Of a stretch of DNA of 64,000 nucleotides, positions 54,356-60,885 are shown piece after piece. The stretch is from Myroides sp. JBRI-B21084 (GTDB taxonomy: Bacteria; Bacteroidota; Bacteroidia; Flavobacteriales; Flavobacteriaceae). The stretch lies in contig NZ_CP120653.1 in NCBI RefSeq assembly GCF_030545015.1, forward strand, positions 806,001 to 870,000. Reading direction: 5' to 3'. The notes under the pieces were generated by a model, which was given only the letters and a program-made list of their open reading frames with translations, ran no database searches and had not been told where the DNA came from. Each line of letters starts with the position of its first letter. Positions within the stretch are counted from its first letter, which is position 1. Made by a program: the position numbers and the translations under genes.

Positions 54356-54957
54356 TACGAACTATACTTAAGTTGGTTAATTTTTATTTGCCTTTCAATT
54401 ACAGAAAAGCTTGTTTTTTTCTCTAAATTTTCAGGTTTTTTTAAAGAAGTTCTGATTTCTTCTAAACTATCAACGCTGCGTTTTAAAGCATCGGGATTGC
54501 TACCTACTGGCACTACGGACCACTCTAATAGTTCGTGGCGAATAAAGTAGATAACATCGGGGTTTTCGCCTTTATCAAAATCGCCCCATCGCCATTCTAA
54601 AGGATTTGCGCCTACGGAAGCCATTGTAAGCGTACCGTTTTGAATTTTGCGCCAAACTTTATCGGCAACTGGATTGTTGTTTTCTAAAGTAAGTAAGGCA
54701 ACTAATTGATTGCCTTCGATACGCACTTCGGAAGTTCCTATAATCATATCGGGATCATCGGACCACGATTTGTGATTGTAAAAAACAATTGGTGCGCGAT
54801 TGTATCGGGTTAAATCCCAACCGTCAATTTTAAAAACAGTGTTATAGGTGTCTACGGCTTCGGTGCTGATTACAAATTCAGCTTGCCGGTTTTCTTTCAT
54901 TTCGTCGGTAATAGCACGTATTACCGCTTCACGTAAAATCATTTTACCCATCTGCAT
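54355..54957 (-). CDS. Phage prohead protease (HK97 family)
   Basis: A 200-residue serine protease that matures the capsid. The catalytic His is in VFYNHKS (about residue 71) and the catalytic Ser in TMASVGANPLEW (about residue 118); the core WSVVPVGSNPDA is also typical. Three ATGs (54957, 54951 and 54942) are close together; the first two overlap the portal stop. It sits between portal and capsid, as expected. Confidence 0.88.
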   Translation of the reverse strand: MQMGKMILREAVIRAITDEMKENRQAEFVISTEAVDTYNTVFKIDGWDLTRYNRAPIVFYNHKSWSDDPDMIIGTSEVRIEGNQLVALLTLENNNPVADKVWRKIQNGTLTMASVGANPLEWRWGDFDKGENPDVIYFIRHELLEWSVVPVGSNPDALKRSVDSLEEIRTSLKKPENLEKKTSFSVIERQIKINQLKYSS

Positions 54958-56140
54958 TGTTTTTTTCGTTGTTGTTTTCTAACAAGTTTGACATGATTTG
55001 CATATTAACCGGCGTAAGAATTTCGTCTAATCCATCGATAGGATTTAGATCTTCTAGTTCACGAACTTCGTTCCTGGTCATTAAACCCGCGTACACCATT
55101 TTTGTGTAAAATTCGGCTTGCGTTTTGGCATCGCCTCTTAAAAATACTTTTTCGTTGAATTTTACGTATTCTTTGTAGGTGGTGTTTTTTTGAAACAATT
55201 TTCGGTTTAATTCGTTTTCAATATTAGCGGTCCATCCAACTAAACAATCAACTACATATTGAATGTTTTGCTGTTCTAATGTGTTAAAGTTTGCGTTTGT
55301 TAACGATTTTAGTTTATGCACTGGCATGTTAAGCCAACGCGCAACATCTTCGATAGCAAAACGGCCTGTTTCTAAAAATTGAGCTTCGGCAGGTGTGATG
55401 CTGATTGATTTGTATTTCATACCTAAATCAAGGGCGGCTACTTTAATAGGTCCTTTTTCGCTCATTCGATTTTTAAAGCCTTCAACCAGTTTTTGCTTGT
55501 TTTCATTTGCAATATCTGTTTCTGATTCTAACACTCCATAACCTAAACCGCGGTTTGAATAGATGTCTGCACTGTACATTTGGGTGTCTAATTGTACGCC
55601 CAGGTTTGCAGCTGCAAACGCTATTACTGAAATTCCCCTAATTCCGTTTAACGTGAAACCTTTAAAATGCAAAATGTCGTTGCTGCTAATTTCATCACTT
55701 TCGTAAGTGTAAATTAGCGTTGTTTTCGATTTTTTAATTTCGATTTTCTCGTTATCCAAAATGTCAAAGAACTCAACTTCTCCGGTGATTTTATTTCGTG
55801 AAATTTTAATAAATGCTTCGCCTTTTAAAAGCATAAGCACAACTATTACGCGCCAAAAATCAAAAGCTGTCATGAAATCGTTTGGTGCGGTAGCAATTAA
55901 GTAGTTCACCTGGTGCGTGCTTTGTTTTTCGCGCACGCGGTTGGTTTTTATATAAACTGCTTTTGGCATTTTTGCGATATCTTTTGATAGCTGATCAACA
56001 CCGTTAAAGAACGCAGATAAGGTTAATGAGTTTTGTTGGTTTGCGATGCTTTTGCTGTTACCGCCAAACCCAAAAAAAGAGGTGTATTGGCTGGTATCGC
56101 TTTGAGCACCGAAATTGAAAATTTTTCCTAATATGCTCAT
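54944..56140 (-). CDS. Phage portal protein (HK97 family)
   Basis: A 398-residue portal subunit, forming the ring for DNA entry. Family segments are present: the N-terminal LSAFFNGVDQLSKDIAKMP, NYLIATAPNDFMTAFDFWR, DILHFKGFTLNGIRGISVI, and the C-terminal RNEVRELEDLNPIDG. Length fits HK97-type portals. Upstream lies a 281-base non-coding stretch with a terminator, separating the packaging/cargo genes from the structural operon, so its own promoter is likely there. Confidence 0.92.
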   Translation of the reverse strand: MSILGKIFNFGAQSDTSQYTSFFGFGGNSKSIANQQNSLTLSAFFNGVDQLSKDIAKMPKAVYIKTNRVREKQSTHQVNYLIATAPNDFMTAFDFWRVIVVLMLLKGEAFIKISRNKITGEVEFFDILDNEKIEIKKSKTTLIYTYESDEISSNDILHFKGFTLNGIRGISVIAFAAANLGVQLDTQMYSADIYSNRGLGYGVLESETDIANENKQKLVEGFKNRMSEKGPIKVAALDLGMKYKSISITPAEAQFLETGRFAIEDVARWLNMPVHKLKSLTNANFNTLEQQNIQYVVDCLVGWTANIENELNRKLFQKNTTYKEYVKFNEKVFLRGDAKTQAEFYTKMVYAGLMTRNEVRELEDLNPIDGLDEILTPVNMQIMSNLLENNNEKNNADG

Positions 56141-56191
56141 TTCCTTGTCTTTTAATAATGTAAAAGTAGTTTACTGGAATTATAAAAAAGC

Positions 56192-56206
56192 AACATTTGT
56201 GGTTTT
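56192..56206. repeat. 15-bp direct repeat, copy 1 (prophage intergenic)
   Basis: AACATTTGTGGTTTT occurs here and at 56406-56420, on either side of a terminator, in the only long non-coding gap of the prophage. It may be an operator or activator site for the structural operon. Between the copies a CTTTGC/GCAAAG inverted repeat is also present (about 56319-56342). Confidence 0.5.
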
Positions 56207-56222
56207 GTGGAGTTTGCGCAAA

Positions 56223-56255
56223 AAAAAAAGCTACTTAAAAATAAGTAGCTTTTTA
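56223..56255. terminator. Bidirectional terminator between prophage operons
   Basis: AAAAGCTACTTA pairs with TAAGTAGCTTTT (about 56226-56237 with 56242-56253), with A and T runs on both sides. Confidence 0.75.
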
Positions 56256-56405
56256 AAACTTAATTAAAAACATTTTTTTTTGCACAATTTTTACTTTTAA
56301 AAAGTAAGCCCGCTGCTTTGCAACGGACTTACAGCAAAGTTTTTCAACCCTATGAAATCGAAAATATCATATTGCAATATTAAAGTGTTTTTATTATTTA
56401 AAAGT

Positions 56406-56420
56406 AACATTTGTGGTTTT
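56406..56420. repeat. 15-bp direct repeat, copy 2 (prophage intergenic)
   Basis: The second copy of AACATTTGTGGTTTT (first at 56192-56206), next to the 3' end of the 67-aa gene. Confidence 0.5.
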
Positions 56421-56421
56421 T

Positions 56422-56625
56422 TTAAATTTTTAGATTGTTATACAAAAGTAAAATACGGGTGTATATAAACATTTCAATTAACATTAAACAATACACTACC
56501 ATTTGGCGTGCGTAAAATTGTTGAATAAATTGCCATTCTAGCAATAAACTTGTGAACAATAATGTAAAGCAACATACGATAATGATTGCTATATTGAAGA
56601 TAAAGATTTTAATTTCGTTTTTCAT
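56422..56625 (-). CDS. Small phage membrane protein
   Basis: A 67-residue protein with two hydrophobic segments (about 7-28 and 41-60), so probably membrane-embedded. No family is recognised. Its start overlaps the stop of the 82-aa gene by four bases, supporting a real gene in the operon. Possible roles include superinfection exclusion or lysis control, but nothing in the sequence proves either. Confidence 0.5.
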   Translation of the reverse strand: MKNEIKIFIFNIAIIIVCCFTLLFTSLLLEWQFIQQFYARQMVVYCLMLIEMFIYTRILLLYNNLKI

Positions 56626-56870
56626 TTTCTTACTGTTTTGCGTAAATAATACATTTGAAAAGATTTGTAATTTGTGAAAAGTTGTTCGCCAAATAAATTA
56701 GCGTATTCTATATTTAAGCTATCAAAAGCTTCTTTTCGCGTTTTATATTTATTACAATTTTTAAAAAAATCGTTATAAAATTTGTCACGGGTTGATAGCT
56801 GTTGCATGCGCTTTAATTTGTTAGCTAGCTTTTCGTTTTCTGTTTTAAGGGATATTTCTAACTGTGTCAT
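56622..56870 (-). CDS. Small phage protein, unknown
   Basis: An 82-residue basic, helical protein with an N-terminal coiled-coil stretch (LEISLKTENEKLANKLKRMQQL) and a C-terminal YKSFQMYYLRKTVRK. The last part resembles DNA-binding helices of small phage regulators, but no family is recognised. It follows the exonuclease gene after 103 bases and overlaps the next gene. Confidence 0.5.
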   Translation of the reverse strand: MTQLEISLKTENEKLANKLKRMQQLSTRDKFYNDFFKNCNKYKTRKEAFDSLNIEYANLFGEQLFTNYKSFQMYYLRKTVRK

Positions 56871-56973
56871 TCTTAATTTTTTGGCTGTTAATATTTCGTG
56901 TTTTTAATTATTTTCGATTTCAAAAGTCACGAATTTAATTGTCGTTTTTAAACTTCGCCTTAAAGAATGTTTG

Positions 56974-57504
56974 TTAAACAGGTGATAAAATTTGTTTTTT
57001 AGCTTCAACACACAATGCGATTTGATATTCGCAATCGACTAAGGCGTTGTGTTGTTTTGTTGGTTTAGGAACTTGTTGTTTTGCATTAGCTGCTAAAGAT
57101 AGTAAGGTGCGCACGCAGCGTTCGTTGTAATATTTCCAAGGTACATTGTAACCGCATTTTTTTAATGCGTTTCCTAGAATTACTAAATCAAAAGAAGGAC
57201 TGTTTGCCCAAACTATTGCGTTGTTGTTTTGAAACCAATATATAAATTGTTGCATTACACTTTTTATTGGTTCTTCGTTTACAAAAAGTTCTTGAAACTG
57301 TTCGCTTTTTTGATTGGTCCACCATAGTAATGTTTCTTTGTTTATTACAAAACCTTTGGTGAGCGATGAAAGTAGTTCTATTTTTTTATAAAAAATACGG
57401 CCTGTTTTTCCGGTAATTTCGCAAAATTCTACTGCTGCTAAACTTAGAATTAACGAATTGGGTTCGGTGCCCAGGGTTTCTAAATCGATCATTATATTTT
57501 TCAT
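56974..57504 (-). CDS. DnaQ-like 3'-5' exonuclease
   Basis: A 176-residue DEDD-type exonuclease resembling the Rv2179c/exonuclease VIII-like family. Motif I is MIDLETLG with Asp7 and Glu9, motif II is WANSPSFDLVIL with an Asp near residue 104, and motif III is HNALVDCEYQ with His and Asp near 151-156. These are the metal and catalytic residues, and all are present. In phages such enzymes process DNA or RNA ends. It lies three bases after the 50-aa gene. Confidence 0.85.
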   Translation of the reverse strand: MKNIMIDLETLGTEPNSLILSLAAVEFCEITGKTGRIFYKKIELLSSLTKGFVINKETLLWWTNQKSEQFQELFVNEEPIKSVMQQFIYWFQNNNAIVWANSPSFDLVILGNALKKCGYNVPWKYYNERCVRTLLSLAANAKQQVPKPTKQHNALVDCEYQIALCVEAKKQILSPV

Positions 57505-57507
57505 TGG

Positions 57508-57660
57508 CTAAATAATGTTTCGGTGAATATTATTTTCTTGTTGTTGTATACTTATTGGTTGGTAGTTTTGGTTGTTGTTTATTAATTTTAAAACTACTAT
57601 TAACAAAGCGGCAAGTATTATTAATAACAGTGCAGCTTTAAGAATTTGTTTTTTTTGCAT
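57508..57660 (-). CDS. 50-aa single-pass membrane protein
   Basis: A 50-codon ATG frame between the 128-aa gene and the exonuclease. The peptide begins MQKKQILKAALLLIILAALL, so residues 8-26 form one membrane segment with basic residues before it. The rest is Asn/Gln-rich. Tight packing with its neighbours (three bases each side) supports it. Function unknown. Confidence 0.5.
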   Translation of the reverse strand: MQKKQILKAALLLIILAALLIVVLKLINNNQNYQPISIQQQENNIHRNII

Positions 57661-57663
57661 GGT

Positions 57664-58050
57664 TTAACTTTTTGTGTGTTGGTGTAGTTTTTTTTGTTCT
57701 TTATAATTTTTATTTAGTTGTGCAGCTATTTGTTTAAATTCTTGAAAAGTGTAAGGTAGATTTAAATTGTTTTTGTTTTTGTTGTACACTTTTTCTGTTT
57801 TGCCTTTGGTGCGCATAATAAAGCACATATCAATTATTGGGTTGGGTTGGGTTTTGAATTTTCCAAAAAAAACATAATCGACTACAATGTCGGGTTCTTC
57901 ATTCTTTATTGGCATGATTATGCGTTTACCCTGGTGTGATATTTTAATGTATCGGAAACCTTTTTTATCAGTTTGAATACTGTAATCCCGATTGTTGTAC
58001 TTGACAGTTGTTGCTTGACACTGTGCAGTAATATAGTTTGTTGGTTGCAT
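57664..58050 (-). CDS. Phage protein of unknown function (128 aa)
   Basis: A 128-residue basic protein, not recognised. The N-terminal part is predicted beta (YSIQTDKKGFRYIKISHQGKRIIMP), the C-terminal half is helical and Asn/Lys-rich, ending KKLHQHTKS. The gene is the first phage-type gene on the portal side of the cargo island. A 159-bp structured repeat lies 48 bases upstream of its ATG, so the repeat may affect its expression. Confidence 0.5.
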   Translation of the reverse strand: MQPTNYITAQCQATTVKYNNRDYSIQTDKKGFRYIKISHQGKRIIMPIKNEEPDIVVDYVFFGKFKTQPNPIIDMCFIMRTKGKTEKVYNKNKNNLNLPYTFQEFKQIAAQLNKNYKEQKKLHQHTKS

Positions 58051-58097
58051 TTTTTGTTGATTTTACTAGGGTTGAAAATAACTTCGTGTATTTAGGT

Positions 58098-58256
58098 GAT
58101 GTGGCGAAATCCGCTTACGCTCCTTTCGCCACATCGGGGCGGCGCCTACACCGCACGATGCGCTTGTCGCTTCGCGAACTTCGCACATCATGCGATTTTG
58201 CTAAATCCTTTCTCCGAGCAAGCTCGGAAAAAGAACTTCGCAAAGCCGCCGCCCCG
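58098..58256. repeat. 159-bp GC-rich structured repeat, copy 1
   Basis: Identical by eye to 59502-59660, in the same orientation. It begins with a 12-bp stem (GATGTGGCGAAA/TTTCGCCACATC) and contains CCGAGC/GCTCGG and GCACGATGCGC-type inverted segments; GGGGCGGCG near its left part pairs with CGCCGCCCC at its right end. It is far richer in G+C than its surroundings. The short frames that cross it are not genes. Confidence 0.9.
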
Positions 58257-58301
58257 ATGTGGTAAATTTTAAAAACCTTTTCCCACCGCACCCGAAAACA
58301 A

Positions 58302-58829
58302 CTATTGTGCATCTAAATTGTAATTGTTTTTAATTGTGCCTTTTGGAACTTCGATAATGTATGTTTTATCAAAGGCATCCAAATCAATAGCAAAATTGTT
58401 TATAAACGCATCAGATGGATAATTTTCGGTAACATTCACTTTTGGTTTGCTATCTGAATATTTTATCTGAACCAAATTGTAGTCAAGTTGCATCATTCTA
58501 TAAAGTCCGTTTTCTTCATAATAAAAAACATACTTCATTTTTCCTTCAATTTGTCCGCAACCCAAAAAGAAATTGCCACTAACACTATTATTGTCTTGTA
58601 GCGTTTCAATGTTCAATGAATAGTGTTTGTCATATGTATCCATAGGAAGCATTATAGCTACAATTAAACCTATTCCTGCACCGACTACAATTCCAACAAA
58701 TGATGAAAATATGTAGTCAGTAAAATCATTCATCCATCCGTTGTAAGTTTGGAAGATGGCTATTCCAATTCCGATAATCATTGCAATTAAAATCAATATC
58801 ATATTTTTTGTTTTTAAATTAATGCCCAC
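58302..58829 (-). CDS. Cassette gene: two-TM protein of unknown function
   Basis: A 175-residue protein with two membrane segments (about 9-28 and 36-60), and a C-terminal domain of about 110 residues that is beta-rich (YSLNIETLQDNNSVSGNFFLG, GKMKYVFYYEENGLYRMMQL). The pattern around GQIEGKMKYVFYYEENG is reminiscent of small phage membrane proteins that sense or modify the envelope, but no family is recognised. It is the last gene of the cargo island in the direction of transcription, between an attC-like site and a 159-bp repeat. Confidence 0.55.
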   Translation of the reverse strand: MGINLKTKNMILILIAMIIGIGIAIFQTYNGWMNDFTDYIFSSFVGIVVGAGIGLIVAIMLPMDTYDKHYSLNIETLQDNNSVSGNFFLGCGQIEGKMKYVFYYEENGLYRMMQLDYNLVQIKYSDSKPKVNVTENYPSDAFINNFAIDLDAFDKTYIIEVPKGTIKNNYNLDAQ

Positions 58830-58852
58830 CCTAAAAGGTTTTTAAAACTATC

Positions 58853-58946
58853 CCATAACACGGGTTTGGCAAAATGCCGCAGGACAGTTAGTGCTAAAAT
58901 TCAAGTTTCGAGTAGCGGCACTTCGCCAAGCCCGATACCGTTAAGC
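58853..58946 (-). other. attC-like site 1
   Basis: In the gap between the methyltransferase-like gene and the two-TM gene. Minus strand: first core GCTTAAC (RYYYAAC, exact match), then a 19-base arm 58915-58933 pairing with 58862-58880 (16 of 19 positions), then a last core GTTATGG that is degenerate. About 94 bases in all, within the range of integron attC sites. Confidence 0.6.
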
Positions 58947-58952
58947 ACAAGT

Positions 58953-59402
58953 TTAAGAACGACCGTCAAAAACGACAATCATACTATCTTTTGTACCACT
59001 TTGCTCTTTCCCTTTTGCGTTTAATGGTATGTAGAAGTTTCCGTTTTCATCTAACTTACCAAACTTAATTCTACCTTTCAAAAATTCAATTTCAGTTGCG
59101 TTTGGTTTAATCCATTCGTGAAATAATTTTGTAGAAGTCGATACTGGAATAAGGAAAACACAAACTTTACCTTTTTTCATTTCTTCAACTCCTTTTTTTA
59201 CAAATTCCTCTTTTAGTTTTTGGCTATAAGGTGGGTTTATAAAATTTGAGTTTCCCCATTCAATTTTTAATCCATCGTTTATGATTTCGCCTTCATTATA
59301 AGGGCAAGGATCAAAATCAAAATTAAAACGCTTATTCAATTCCTCGTATAAATTTGGAGGTGTAGCGTAATTATCATCGTTGTTTATGTGTATTTTTTTC
59401 AT
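58953..59402 (-). CDS. Cassette gene: phage-type DNA adenine methyltransferase-like protein
   Basis: A 149-residue protein resembling phage DNA N6-adenine methyltransferases (Dam, PF05869-like). Hallmarks are the start DDNYATPPNLYEELNKRF, FDPCPYN (about residues 32-38), and the catalytic-type NPPY motif (about 57-60). PVSTSTKLFHEW and a Gly-rich RIKFG segment follow. It is shorter than many such enzymes but has the core motifs. No paired restriction enzyme is nearby; such genes may protect phage DNA. It is a whole cassette: its start GTTAAGCACA and end TGTGCTTAAC are inverse complements. Confidence 0.75.
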   Translation of the reverse strand: MKKIHINNDDNYATPPNLYEELNKRFNFDFDPCPYNEGEIINDGLKIEWGNSNFINPPYSQKLKEEFVKKGVEEMKKGKVCVFLIPVSTSTKLFHEWIKPNATEIEFLKGRIKFGKLDENGNFYIPLNAKGKEQSGTKDSMIVVFDGRS

Positions 59403-59427
59403 ACTAAATTTTAAATTAAAAACCTGT

Positions 59428-59669
59428 GCTTAACAAGTGTTTTGCTCAATTGTGCCGAAAGTAGTTTGCGTATAGGCACAACTGAAGCAAAGCACTCGAA
59501 CGATGTGGCGAAATCCGCTTACGCTCCTTTCGCCACATCGGGGCGGCGCCTACACCGCACGATGCGCTTGTCGCTTCGCGAACTTCGCACATCATGCGAT
59601 TTTGCTAAATCCTTTCTCCGAGCAAGCTCGGAAAAAGAACTTCGCAAAGCCGCCGCCCCGTTATATGCC
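59428..59669 (-). other. attC-like site 2, interrupted by a 159-bp repeat
   Basis: Minus strand: first core GGCATATAAC (59660-59669), then the 159-bp repeat, then arms 59475-59496 and 59436-59456 that pair with one bulge and two mismatches, then the last core GTTAAGC (59428-59434, exact GTTRRRY). Without the repeat it would be an ordinary attC of about 83 bases. Confidence 0.6.
59502..59660. repeat. 159-bp GC-rich structured repeat, copy 2
   Basis: Identical to 58098-58256 over its whole length, 1404 bases apart, same orientation. Here it lies directly between the first core and the arms of attC-like site 2. No clear target duplication is seen. Confidence 0.9.
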
Positions 59670-59672
59670 ATT

Positions 59673-59996
59673 TTAAACCAATCGTAGTTCACGAAACCAA
59701 TTTAAAATGCGACTTTTATCACCATTGCCATAATTCCAGTTTCCAGTAATTAAAAAATTGAAAGGAAGCCAAATCAACATTAAAAGCATTAGGACTAAAG
59801 CAAAAGGTAAAGTCAATCTAATTAAAGGTCTTACATTTGTTTTTTCTTCTGTATAAAAGTCTAAACCAAGATTTTTAAATCTTTCGTAAAGTTCATCGCT
59901 TGTTATTTTTTGTAATTCGGGGAATGTTTCCCTAAATTTTGGTAAGTAATTTATGTCATTATGCGACCAAACTCTTTTTAATTTTCTGAATATCAT
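59673..59996 (-). CDS. Cassette gene: small membrane protein (107 aa)
   Basis: A 107-residue protein, family not named. An N-terminal charged helical part (ITSDELYERFKNLGLDFY) is followed by one or two membrane segments (about 60-85, LPFALVLMLLMLIWLPFNFLI) and a C-terminal WNYGNGDKSRILNWF. Proteins of this kind occur as isolated small genes in flavobacteria. It forms a cassette with matched ends: minus-strand GTTATATGCC at 60025-60034 and GGCATATAAC at 59660-59669. Function unknown. Confidence 0.55.
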   Translation of the reverse strand: MIFRKLKRVWSHNDINYLPKFRETFPELQKITSDELYERFKNLGLDFYTEEKTNVRPLIRLTLPFALVLMLLMLIWLPFNFLITGNWNYGNGDKSRILNWFRELRLV

Positions 59997-60024
59997 AATT
60001 TTAAATTTTTGTAGTTAAAAAAAC

Positions 60025-60158
60025 GGCATATAACATCGGTTTTATGATAGCGGGGTTGAAGTTTATCCTTAGAACTTGTAATGTTTATTTACAAGTTGTT
60101 TCCATTTTGGAAATATCTGCAAAGTAGCCCCGCCATCATAAAGCCGTTTCATTAGCGG
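60025..60158 (-). other. attC-like site 3
   Basis: Minus strand: arms CGG.TTTATGAT.GCGGGG at 60128-60146 and 60037-60055 pair at 17 of 19 positions with a loop of about 72 bases, followed by the last core GTTATATGCC (60025-60034). The first core (about 60147-60158) is degenerate. Confidence 0.55.
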
Positions 60159-60163
60159 TCAGC

Positions 60164-60502
60164 TTAAAAAAGCATCACGGTAACAGAACCTTCTCTATAA
60201 TCTCGACTTTTAATAACACCATCAACTGACTTTACATCTTCTTCAGACATATTTTTCCATTTTTCAGGCAAATCATATTCTGAAAAACTTTGACCTTTGC
60301 GAAGTGCAACTGGAGCATCGCCGCAAAGCGAACCATAAACATATCCTTTTGACCTTGCCCAATTTTGAGCAGCGTAAAGGCTTTCGAATGTTCCTTCTAC
60401 TTTAAATGTTTCTTGTTCTTTAACCTCCCGACCCAAGTAGAAGAAAACCGAACCGCTAACAGCAGTTTGGCAAGATGCGGGGTTATGTTTTTCTATTGAC
60501 AT
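60164..60502 (-). CDS. Cassette gene: small soluble protein of unknown function (112 aa)
   Basis: A 112-residue protein, not recognised as a named family. No signal or membrane segment. It has two cysteines (Cys11 and Cys60). The region GTFESLYAAQNWARSKGYVYGSLCGDAPVALRKGQ is typical of a compact alpha/beta domain with a helix followed by a Gly-rich loop. A charged segment (DLPEKWKNMSEEDVKSVDG) lies before the C-terminal strand GSVTVMLF. It starts about 50 bases after a degenerate attC-like site and ends at site 3. Confidence 0.55.
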   Translation of the reverse strand: MSIEKHNPASCQTAVSGSVFFYLGREVKEQETFKVEGTFESLYAAQNWARSKGYVYGSLCGDAPVALRKGQSFSEYDLPEKWKNMSEEDVKSVDGVIKSRDYREGSVTVMLF

Positions 60503-60534
60503 ATTGTGCTAAATTTTAAGTTAAGTAATTCTAA

Positions 60535-60590
60535 TAGGCTGTGGTGCTAAAAATCCCGCACCTCGCCAAGCCGCCGCCCCGTATGCAATT
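60535..60590 (-). other. Degenerate attC-like site 4
   Basis: The arm motif GCACCTCGCCAAGCC (plus strand, 60558-60572) is 14/15 identical to that of site 1 (58918-58932), and AAGCCGCCGCCCCG (60568-60581) is identical to the right end of the 159-bp repeats. A small inverted pair GGTGC/GCACC is present, but the cores have decayed. Confidence 0.45.
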
Positions 60591-60823
60591 TAAAAAGCAT
60601 CTCCAATGTCTTTCCAAACACTCCAATCAGTTATGATGTTTTTTGATGTACTTGTGTTGCCCATAAGCAAGTGACTTAATGCTAAAAATGGTTTTGTAAT
60701 CCAAAAAAGCAATAGACCAGTAAAGTAAAATGGTGCAAAAACTGCATACAACACAGTATATAAAATATACCTTGCTGTTTTACTATGGTCGTGTATTTTC
60801 TGTAAAGTTTGTTTAATCTTCAT
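60590..60823 (-). CDS. Cassette gene: small membrane protein (77 aa)
   Basis: A 77-residue basic protein with one long hydrophobic stretch of about 30 residues (residues 19-50, ILYTVLYAVFAPFYFTGLLL and beyond), probably two short membrane segments. No family is recognised. It is the first gene after large terminase in the direction of transcription. The terminase stop is followed by GTTTAACG, which might be the leftmost core of the array. Confidence 0.5.
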   Translation of the reverse strand: MKIKQTLQKIHDHSKTARYILYTVLYAVFAPFYFTGLLLFWITKPFLALSHLLMGNTSTSKNIITDWSVWKDIGDAF

Positions 60824-60885
60824 AATTTATATTTTGTTTTTTAAAATCGTTACATTTCATATACTCGGCTCGTAGTCGCAAAACG

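Noticed and set aside
58038-58312. Short open frames on both strands through the 159-bp repeat (also 59442-59687)
   Set aside because: The same peptide appears only because the repeat is duplicated; the frames have no start context and the DNA is better explained as a structured repeat.
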